Shown here in pieces: positions 50,130 through 57,704 of a stretch of DNA of 64,000 nt. Source of the DNA: Bradyrhizobium sp. (GTDB lineage: Bacteria > Pseudomonadota > Alphaproteobacteria > Rhizobiales > Xanthobacteraceae); contig NZ_JAUYAN010000180.1 of assembly GCF_030693485.1 (NCBI RefSeq), positions 1 through 64,000 on the forward strand. The letters run 5' to 3'. Below the pieces are notes generated by a model. It was not told the origin of the DNA. It did no database searches and was given only the letters and a program-made list of their open reading frames with translations. Made by a program: the position numbers and the translations under genes. How positions within the stretch are numbered: position 1 is the first letter of the stretch; every line of letters starts with the position of its first letter.

Positions 50130-50237
50130 ATGAAAACCTTGGCCGTCATTTCGATTCTGGCGCTGCTTACGATCTCCGGGGCAGCCTACACGGATCAGAT
50201 TTTGATCGGCGATCAGGCGATGCAGGGCGAGAACTGA
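50130..50237 (+). CDS. very small secreted/membrane hypothetical peptide
   Basis: MKTLAVISILALLTISGAAYTDQILIGDQAMQGEN (signal-like). Confidence 0.3.
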   Translation: MKTLAVISILALLTISGAAYTDQILIGDQAMQGEN

Positions 50238-50592
50238 AGCTGGCGGCTGTCGCTGGCTTTTCTGTCTGGGGGGACGACACCGATGCTTTCCGTGGATCAA
50301 TTCTTGAGGTTCATCAGCGTACCAGCCGTCATGGCTGCATTCCTGATCGCATCGCAGGTATCCGGGGGCGGAATTTTCCACTCAGCACCAATGCAAATCG
50401 CCAGCCGATGACGGGTTAGCTATCGTCTCGGCCTCGAATAGACCAGCGACTGATCGTCGACGTCCAGGATCGGGAGCCTGTTGACGTGGGTAGGTGCATG
50501 CAACTCCTGCAAAGACAGGATGCCGACAGGACAGGCAGCTTTCCCAGTCCGTCCGCAGCGGCTATTGTTCCCCAAAAGGGGAGCGAAACACC

Positions 50593-51723
50593 ATGAATGA
50601 CGGGACGCCCATTCAACCGATGGCCGCCGAACTCGGCGCGAGCGGCGAAGAGTACCAGAACCTTCACGAGTTCATCCGCAGAGCACGGGCGAATCTCAAT
50701 CAGAATGCCTGGGACTATATTGTCGGGGCCGCCGAGACCGAGACCACCATGCGGCGCAACCGCATGGCTCTGGACGAGATTGCATTTCGCCCACGCGTAT
50801 TGCGCAACGTCACCAATGTCGACACCTCCGTCGAGGTGTTCGGCCGCAAGTTGCGATTGCCGGTCGTGCTGGCACCGGTCGGCGCGCTGGAGATATTCAA
50901 TCCCGACGCCGGCGCGGCCGTGGCACGTGGGGCCGGTACATTCGGTGCCGCGCATATGTTGAGTTCGGTGTCAGAACCTGGCCTCGAGGGGGTCGCCGAA
51001 GCCGCGCCGGATGCCCTGCGCATGTTTCAACTCTACGTTCGCGGCGGCGATGCCTTCGTCGAGGATTGTGTCAGCCGCGCGATCGCGAACGGATATGCTG
51101 CATTCTGCCTGACCGTCGATACCGCGCATTACAGCCGGCGCGAACGCGATATTGCCAAGCGCTACGTCCGTGCCAGCCGGGTTCGCGCCACCGGGGGCGA
51201 CTTCCAGAAGGGACTGGAGTGGCGCACCGTGAAGCTGATCAAGGACAAATTCAGGATTCCGCTGGTGATCAAGGGGATCGCGACCGCGGAAGACGCAGCC
51301 ATCGCGCTCGATCATGGGGTCGAGTGGATCTACGTGTCGAACCACGGCGGGCGTCAGCTCGATCATGGCCGCGGCGCCATGCAGGTTCTGCCCGAGATCG
51401 TCGCTGCGGTCGGCGGTCGGGCAAAAATCATGGTCGACGGTTCGTTCTGTCGCGGCACCGATATCGTCAAGGCGATCGCGATGGGCGCAGATCTCGTCGG
51501 TATCGGCCGCCTGCAATGCTGGGCGCTTGCGGCTGCCGGTGAGGCCGGGGTCGTGCGCATGCTGGAACTGCTGGAGGACGAGGTGATGCGGTGCCTTGGG
51601 CTGCTTGGCGTCACCAGTTTCGCCGAACTCGACAAGGCCTATCTACACCAGGGGACGCCGACCAATCCTCCCCATGTGCTCAGCGCTTTCCCCCTGCTGG
51701 ATATTGAGCCTTACCATTATTGA
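50593..51723 (+). CDS. FMN-dependent alpha-hydroxy-acid oxidizing protein
   Basis: VSNHGGRQLDHGRGAMQVLPEIVAAVGGRAKIMVDGSFCRGTDIVKAIAMGADLVGIGR. Confidence 0.93.
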   Translation: MNDGTPIQPMAAELGASGEEYQNLHEFIRRARANLNQNAWDYIVGAAETETTMRRNRMALDEIAFRPRVLRNVTNVDTSVEVFGRKLRLPVVLAPVGALEIFNPDAGAAVARGAGTFGAAHMLSSVSEPGLEGVAEAAPDALRMFQLYVRGGDAFVEDCVSRAIANGYAAFCLTVDTAHYSRRERDIAKRYVRASRVRATGGDFQKGLEWRTVKLIKDKFRIPLVIKGIATAEDAAIALDHGVEWIYVSNHGGRQLDHGRGAMQVLPEIVAAVGGRAKIMVDGSFCRGTDIVKAIAMGADLVGIGRLQCWALAAAGEAGVVRMLELLEDEVMRCLGLLGVTSFAELDKAYLHQGTPTNPPHVLSAFPLLDIEPYHY

Positions 51724-51906
51724 GAGCAGTTCTCGCGGGCTACGCGGAAAGGCTCGATTTTTTGGCTTAAGCCGGACGGTTTTTCCTCTCAGCAAGGCCC
51801 AGTCCGGTAAAGCCGGTCACGCCGCTGTCCGGCGGTCCGGCCAAACTCTGCAAAGACGTCGCTGCGGAAATGTGATAATTCTCGGCCCAAACCGGAGGAT
51901 GGCGGA

Positions 51907-52260
51907 ATGATTGAACCGAAACTGGAAGTCCCGACCGAATTGCGCGAACTGGCCGAAAAAACCATCGACCAGGCGGAAAAGGCCTTCGGGATGTTTTTCG
52001 ATGCCGCGGGCAAGTCGATGGCGTCGGTTCCGAGCCCGGGAACGGAGATGTCCAGGCAGGCGCTGTCGTTCACCGAACAGAACATGAAGGCTGCGTTCGA
52101 TCATGCACGAAAGCTGGTTCATGCAACCGATCTCCAGGAGGCGATGCGAATTCAGTCGGAATTCCTGAGGAGCCAGTTCACCAATGCCGGCGAGCATATG
52201 AGACAGATCACCGGCGGCGTGATGTCGGCCGCGAAGGATGCGTCGAAAGGCAAGTTCTAA
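51907..52260 (+). CDS. phasin family protein
   Basis: VPTELRELAEKTIDQAEKAFGMFFDAAGKSM...FTEQNMKAAFDHARKLVHATDLQEAMRIQSEFLRSQF. Confidence 0.88.
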   Translation: MIEPKLEVPTELRELAEKTIDQAEKAFGMFFDAAGKSMASVPSPGTEMSRQALSFTEQNMKAAFDHARKLVHATDLQEAMRIQSEFLRSQFTNAGEHMRQITGGVMSAAKDASKGKF

Positions 52261-52294
52261 CCGCTATTCCCGGGCGGATCCCGGCCTGACGCGC

Positions 52295-53119
52295 TCAGCC
52301 AAAGCGAACGCGAATTTCGTCCAGCGCAATTCCGGCTGGCGCGGCGCTCCAGACCTCCCCGGCCGCCACCGGCATGGCCCTTGTCAGCGTGCCGGTGCTG
52401 ATGATCTCGCCGGCGGCTAGCGGCGGATTGAGCGGGTCGTTCGCCAACAATCCCGCAAGGTGGCGCAGCGCCGAAAGCGGGCCGCCCAGCACGTTGTCGG
52501 CATGGCCCCGGTCGATCAGCCGACCGCCGCAATTCAGATCGATCTGGAATGCCGGCAGCGTCCGTTGCCACTCCGTTGCGCGCGGCGCAAACGGATGGCG
52601 CGGCCCGATCAGGAGTGCCCCATGCAACCCGTTGGCTGCAATCGTATCAGCCGCGGAGAACTTCCACCCCGGAAAGATCGACTGCACGATCTCGAAGCCG
52701 AGTGCGACCCATTCGATGCACGACGACAAAGCCGTCTCGTCCATCCATGCGGAGGGCGCAGCCGAAAGGCCGAACACGATTTCGGGCTCGATGCGCGGTT
52801 CGGAAAATGAGCCCAGGGGCAGCGTGTCGAGAGCGGTGAGGGCGTGCAGGCTGCGGTCGAACACATAGCCCCAGATCGGGGCATAGACGCCATATTCCGG
52901 CCAGATCGTGCGATTGGTGAAACCAATTTTTCGCCCCATCACCCTGGCGCCGCCTGCCTCGTATAGTCGTCGAATCCGCGGCGTTACACGGTAGGCGTCA
53001 TCGACGCTCAGGCCACCGGGCTTCGAGGAGAAGGGTGAGATTTGCCGGCTGCCGACCAGCGCGACGAAGGCATCGTCCGCTATGGATTCTCGAGTTTCGT
53101 CACTTTCGTTTTGATCCAT
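52295..53119 (-). CDS. 2-keto-4-pentenoate hydratase / fumarylacetoacetase-fold protein
   Basis: ARVMGRKIGFTNRTIWPEYGVYAPIWGYVFD, EPRIEPEIVFGL, IISTGTLTRAMPVAAGEVW; start trimmed to MDQNESD. Confidence 0.85.
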   Translation of the reverse strand: MDQNESDETRESIADDAFVALVGSRQISPFSSKPGGLSVDDAYRVTPRIRRLYEAGGARVMGRKIGFTNRTIWPEYGVYAPIWGYVFDRSLHALTALDTLPLGSFSEPRIEPEIVFGLSAAPSAWMDETALSSCIEWVALGFEIVQSIFPGWKFSAADTIAANGLHGALLIGPRHPFAPRATEWQRTLPAFQIDLNCGGRLIDRGHADNVLGGPLSALRHLAGLLANDPLNPPLAAGEIISTGTLTRAMPVAAGEVWSAAPAGIALDEIRVRFG

Positions 53120-53296
53120 TTGCGGCAACTTACTCCTTACCGATGCGGCCCGCGCCGGCTTTTCTTCTGGCCGGTGACGGGCTCTGCCTGCAGCCTCTCC
53201 CTGCCAAAGGACTACGCTGTTCGCCAGCGCCAATGCAATGGGCTCGATAATCAGCTAGATAGAGCGATCGGTGAGGAAACTCCAAGGCGGGCATTC

Positions 53297-53557
53297 ATGG
53301 CTGAAATCACTCAGTTCATTGCATTGGCTTTCGATCTCGTTGATGGCGGGCTTGTTCCGAGTGAAACCGTTGACTGCGCAAGTCCCGCCCTCGCGATCCA
53401 AACGGCGCAAGGGCAGTGGAAACTGTTCGGTCACGCCGGAGCCATAGCGTTCAGCCGTACCAGCGATTTCGAGCAGGGCAAATTCAACCACAGGTTGGTG
53501 CTGCGCCGGTTTGGGCAGGTGCCCGATGAGTACGCCAATGAGGATGCGGACCGGTGA
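53297..53557 (+). CDS. small hypothetical protein
   Basis: MAEITQFIALAFDLVDGGLVPSETVDCASPALAIQTAQGQWKLFGHAGAIAFSRTSDFEQGKFN. Confidence 0.45.
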   Translation: MAEITQFIALAFDLVDGGLVPSETVDCASPALAIQTAQGQWKLFGHAGAIAFSRTSDFEQGKFNHRLVLRRFGQVPDEYANEDADR

Positions 53558-53602
53558 GTTCCCTGCCGACGCTGTGGCGCTTCGCTCTGTCGATCGCCGG
53601 GC

Positions 53603-53956
53603 TTACGGCGACGGCCCCCTGGACGGGTCCGTGATCGCAGCGCGAATTCCGGTCAATACGGAATTGAAATGCTTGTCGCGTTCCCGATCGAAGCGCTGCT
53701 GATGGGCGCGAAAAGCCGCGACCCTGCCTTCAATTTCTTCGCGAATGGGGCTCCGGGCAACGGGTAATCTGCGCGGGGGGTCCGCGACTTCAACCGGCGA
53801 TTCAAGCGTTTCAAAAACCACGGGGGACACGAGGGAAGCGGGCGGCTCAACCTGAACATCAGCCTCCGGCTTCTTCCCGGTGACAGCCTGCACAAATGCC
53901 ATTGTTTGCGCGATTAAGAGATCGCGCTCCATTACCCACTTCATTACGCACCTCAC
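53603..53956 (-). CDS. hypothetical protein
   Basis: MKWVMERDLLIAQTMAFVQAVTGKKPEADVQVEPP...VEVADPPRRLPVARSPIREEIEGRVAAFRAHQQRFDRERDKHFNSVL. Confidence 0.5.
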   Translation of the reverse strand: MRCVMKWVMERDLLIAQTMAFVQAVTGKKPEADVQVEPPASLVSPVVFETLESPVEVADPPRRLPVARSPIREEIEGRVAAFRAHQQRFDRERDKHFNSVLTGIRAAITDPSRGPSP

Positions 53957-54063
53957 CCGGGCCTGATTCCAGCAAAAAGCGGGGGATTAATCAAGCCGGT
54001 TTTTTCGCCACCCGTGCCGCGTCACGCCCCGGGCTTCTGTTTTCCCGCAGGCATGACCATCCC

Positions 54064-54249
54064 TCAGCGGACGCTGACAAATGCACCCCACAGGGCAGCG
54101 AGAATGGCGCCCGCCAGAACGTAAGTTGGACTCCGACAGAACGTGCTGCCATATCGGCACATTTCGACGCCAAGCGTGCCAATTTCCTGATTACCGGCGG
54201 CATAGAACAAGGCAGACAAGATCGCCAGTACGGCGGCCACAAAGTACAT
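54064..54249 (-). CDS. small membrane hypothetical protein
   Basis: MYFVAAVLAILSALFYAAGNQEIGTLGVEMCRYGSTFCRSPTYVLAGAILAALWGAFVSVR (two hydrophobic segments). Confidence 0.5.
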   Translation of the reverse strand: MYFVAAVLAILSALFYAAGNQEIGTLGVEMCRYGSTFCRSPTYVLAGAILAALWGAFVSVR

Positions 54250-54472
54250 GGAGACACCCCGGAGCTGTTTTCCCTGGCAGAGTCCGCGCAATCATTCCGC
54301 GCAGGAGCCGCATATCCTGTGGCTCAAGGTTTAAGCAGCCGTGACATCGAGGCGTGGAATTTTCGCGAAAATTTGCTTCAACAAGGCGACAAATTGTTCG
54401 GAACGGATGGTCCGGCCAAAGCCGATTCAACGATGGTTGGAGGCGGAGCGGACGTGCCGGTATCCGTCCGAC

Positions 54473-56287
54473 TTACAGGCATTGCGCCAGCGCTCTTTCG
54501 GGACAGAGCTTGAAGGAGTTCGACAGCGAAAACAGCACGCGTGCGCTGCGCGTCGTGTTGTCGAGCGCGCGATAGTTCAGTGGCGCGGCCACTGCGATGT
54601 CCGCCCGCAGATCGTTGCCCAGGAAGAGCCGAGCGCCAAGACCGACAGAGGTGAGTGCAAAACCATCGGTGTAGCTGTATCCGTGATTCCAGGCGGTTCC
54701 GGCATCGACGAAGCCGTAGAACTGATAGCCCGTCAGATATTTGAAAGTGAGCTTCTGATCGAAACGCAATTCGAACGAACCGGCCATGGCGTTGTCGCCG
54801 CTGATCGCGGCGCTGCCGTAGCCGCGCCCGAAGACCGCCCCGCCCAAATAGAACTGCTGCGAGGTGAACAACGGGCCGGAGGCAAGCTGGCCGGCCCCTG
54901 ACAGCTTCACCGACCATGCATCGGACAGCGTCTGGTACCGTGTGAAGCCGAGGTTCAGCACCGAGAACGTGCTGGATGCGCCGTCGCGGGACACAAGAAA
55001 ATCGCCCGAGCGCGAGGCGCCGAAGACGTCGAGACCCTGACGCCATGTCGCCGTCAGATAATTCGTGCCGCCGAAATCGTCTTGCAACCGGTAGTCTGCG
55101 GTCAGGCGGATGGTGCGAATGTGATCCATATAGAACGCGCCAAAGACGTCCTTCTCGGTGACGTTGGTAAAGGCCAGCGCTCCGGTGACCGTCAGAGTCG
55201 ATTTTTGCGCTTGCAGCGGGACGACGCTGCCGCGCACCTCGAATGACTCGGTCGTAGTGACGTCGTTGTCCAGGCGGCGGATGTCGCCGGGCCGGACCTC
55301 GCTATATAGCATGGACGCACCAAGCTGCGCTCCGTCGGTGCCGACAGGCACGTCATAGGACAGCCGGCCGAACGCCAGTTGGCGCGGATCGTTGGTGATG
55401 GTCGAAAGGTTGACCGCGAGCACGTCGCCGGGTGCGAGGTAGGAATTGAACGCGCCCGCCGCATAGGTCTGCCAGGGACCGACCGACGACGAGCCGAGAT
55501 TATCAATCCCGAACGAAGTGAAGATGCGCCAGGTTTTCAGATGAACGACGAGGCGAAAGCGCCCGCTGCCGAGGCCGATCTCTTCGAGTTCGGTATCGGT
55601 GACGCGCACGCCCGGCCGACCATTGATAAGTAACAATTGCCGTTCCAGCGTCGTCAAGCGCGACGGCTGTTCGGCCAGCACCGGGCCGAGCAGGGGCCGC
55701 ACGCCGAATTGCTCGGCGCCGTCGCCCTTAAACGCCACTTCCGTGATGCCGCCTTCGATCACCTGAAGGCGGACATGGCCACCCTGAATGTTCTGGGGCG
55801 GCACGATGGCACGGCTCAGGTGAAATCCGGCCGCGCGGTAGAGGTCGCTGACCGCCGAGGCGATCGCCGCGAGGTCGGCCTGCGAGACCTTTTTTTCGAG
55901 GTAAGGTTGATAGGTCCTTGCGATATCTTCGTGCGGAATTGCGCTGGCGCCGGTTAACGAAACCTTACGGAGAACGACCAGCGGTGTGGAATCCGCAGGC
56001 GCCTCCGCGCGCGATACACGTGGGATTTGCACGCCGGACCGGGCGGCGGCCGCGGCCTGCTCGGATTGCAACGCGTCGAAACGTTTTTCGGTCTGCCGGG
56101 GGTCGAAGCCCGGCTGGCTGGCCTGCTGCGCCGTTGCCGGGTCTGGGACGATGACAGCCTGCATCAGAAAAGCGGCAAGGGCGGAGCGGGCGAGACCAGT
56201 CCCCCGGCGTCCGCTCGCTGACGGCGCCGCATATCCGTAGTTCCACGGATAGATCCGACTGCTTCCCTGCTGAGCAACTACACGCAT
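54473..56287 (-). CDS. ShlB/FhaC/HecB family outer-membrane transporter (TpsB)
   Basis: POTRA-like LRKVSLTGASAIPHEDIARTYQPYLEKKVSQADLAAIASAVSDLYRAAGFHLSRAIVPPQNIQGGHVRLQVIEGGI; C-terminal beta-barrel with GRGYGSAAISGDNA. Confidence 0.88.
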   Translation of the reverse strand: MRVVAQQGSSRIYPWNYGYAAPSASGRRGTGLARSALAAFLMQAVIVPDPATAQQASQPGFDPRQTEKRFDALQSEQAAAAARSGVQIPRVSRAEAPADSTPLVVLRKVSLTGASAIPHEDIARTYQPYLEKKVSQADLAAIASAVSDLYRAAGFHLSRAIVPPQNIQGGHVRLQVIEGGITEVAFKGDGAEQFGVRPLLGPVLAEQPSRLTTLERQLLLINGRPGVRVTDTELEEIGLGSGRFRLVVHLKTWRIFTSFGIDNLGSSSVGPWQTYAAGAFNSYLAPGDVLAVNLSTITNDPRQLAFGRLSYDVPVGTDGAQLGASMLYSEVRPGDIRRLDNDVTTTESFEVRGSVVPLQAQKSTLTVTGALAFTNVTEKDVFGAFYMDHIRTIRLTADYRLQDDFGGTNYLTATWRQGLDVFGASRSGDFLVSRDGASSTFSVLNLGFTRYQTLSDAWSVKLSGAGQLASGPLFTSQQFYLGGAVFGRGYGSAAISGDNAMAGSFELRFDQKLTFKYLTGYQFYGFVDAGTAWNHGYSYTDGFALTSVGLGARLFLGNDLRADIAVAAPLNYRALDNTTRSARVLFSLSNSFKLCPERALAQCL

Positions 56288-56414
56288 GATTTTTCATAGG
56301 ATTTTATGGTCAATGAATCGTTAAGGGGCCTGCTTGATCCCGGGGTTTCCACTCACTCAATGTTGAAACATTTGCGGTAGGTCTAAAGGGCATTTCAGAC
56401 AAGCGGAGGTTTTC

Positions 56415-57620
56415 ATGATTGCGACTGGCCGGCTTTTGCGCATCCTGGTGATGACGCTTGTCGTGGGAACCGCTTCCAGTGCGCTCGCCGCGGACGAGGG
56501 CGCCTGGTCGGTCAGCAAATCATCCGGCGAAGTCTGGATGACCACGACCGGCGCCCAGCCGGTTTCGCTCGGCAAGGAAGAGCTACTGAAACCGGGCGAC
56601 AGCATTCGTACCGGCCGCAACGGCCGGGTGCTGCTGGTTCGCGGCGAGGAGACCATCATGGTTTCGCCGAACTCGGTGATCGGCCTGCCCGCGGAAAAGA
56701 AGGAGGGACTGGCGACAACCATCGTGCAGCGGGCCGGTTCGATCCTGCTGGAAGTGGAAAAGCGCAACGTCAAACATTTCGAGGTTGAGACGCCGTACCT
56801 CGCCGCAGTCGTCAAGGGCACCCAGTTTCGTGTCTCCGTGAACGCCACCTCCACCAGCGTCGACGTCATCAAGGGTCAAGTCCAGGTCGCCGACTTCAAG
56901 TCCGGCCAGATCGCGCAAGTAATGCCGGGGCAGCACGCGACCGCCTTCGCGCAGGGCAATTCGGGCCTTTCCCTGGGTGGATCCGGCACCTTCAGTCCGA
57001 TCGAACGCGGCCAGCCGCGCGCTCCGACGATCGACCGGGTTCCGGTTCCGAAGTCGGGCCTCACGGTACCACGCCACGCTGCCAATGGCCCGGCGATCCG
57101 CGCGATCGGACAGGGTAACCCGGCGACGACCGCCAAACCCGGCCGCGCATCGCTGCAACCACAACGCAATGCAATGGGTGTGTCGACGAGGCACTCTCCG
57201 ACCCGGATTTCCTCGTCGCTGGGCGAGGTCCGGTTGAATATCCACCGGGTCACCAACGGTATCGCCCGCGGTTCGGCGCAGTCGCATGGCGCGACGAGAA
57301 GCGTGGCCAGCCGGGATACCATCTGGGGTCCGCGGAATGCCGTGGCTACTGCGATGGCAAATGGCTCCAGCAATGCGAGTGGCGCAGATAACGGAAATGG
57401 CAACGCAGGTGGCGTGGCCGGTTCGGGCGCAGCCGGTGCGATAGCGGCTACGGCTTCGCCGGTGGGTGGAAACGGAAACGGCAATAACGGCAACGGCAAT
57501 GGCAACGGAAACGGGAACGGGAACAACGGGAACGGCAATGGCAACGGCGGCGCGAACGGCGGAGGCAATGGCAATGGCAATGGCAACGGCAATGGCAATG
57601 GCCGCGGCCGCGGTCGCTAA
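56415..57620 (+). CDS. FecR domain-containing protein with Gly-Asn-rich C-terminal tail
   Basis: signal peptide; KPGDSIRTGRNGRVLLVRGEETIMVSPNSVIGLP, FEVETPYLAAVVKGTQFRVSV; tail GNGNNGNGNGNGNGNGNNGNGNGN. Confidence 0.88.
   Translation: MIATGRLLRILVMTLVVGTASSALAADEGAWSVSKSSGEVWMTTTGAQPVSLGKEELLKPGDSIRTGRNGRVLLVRGEETIMVSPNSVIGLPAEKKEGLATTIVQRAGSILLEVEKRNVKHFEVETPYLAAVVKGTQFRVSVNATSTSVDVIKGQVQVADFKSGQIAQVMPGQHATAFAQGNSGLSLGGSGTFSPIERGQPRAPTIDRVPVPKSGLTVPRHAANGPAIRAIGQGNPATTAKPGRASLQPQRNAMGVSTRHSPTRISSSLGEVRLNIHRVTNGIARGSAQSHGATRSVASRDTIWGPRNAVATAMANGSSNASGADNGNGNAGGVAGSGAAGAIAATASPVGGNGNGNNGNGNGNGNGNGNNGNGNGNGGANGGGNGNGNGNGNGNGRGRGR
57468..57610 (+). repeat. GGCAAT/GGCAAC-type short tandem repeat inside the FecR-domain CDS
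   Basis: repeated ggcaatggcaacggaaacgggaac units encoding (GN)n. Confidence 0.9.
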
Positions 57621-57704
57621 CGCGTTGCTGCCTGGCACAGGCTTGACCGGATAGATCGAAGGGGGCGCGCTTCCTGGTTGGGAGGCGTGCAGGGGGGGGT
57701 TAAC

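Noticed and set aside
57468-57610. Short-period repeat considered as a CRISPR array
   Set aside because: Repeats are 6-12 nt, in frame, coding for Gly-Asn, with no spacers.
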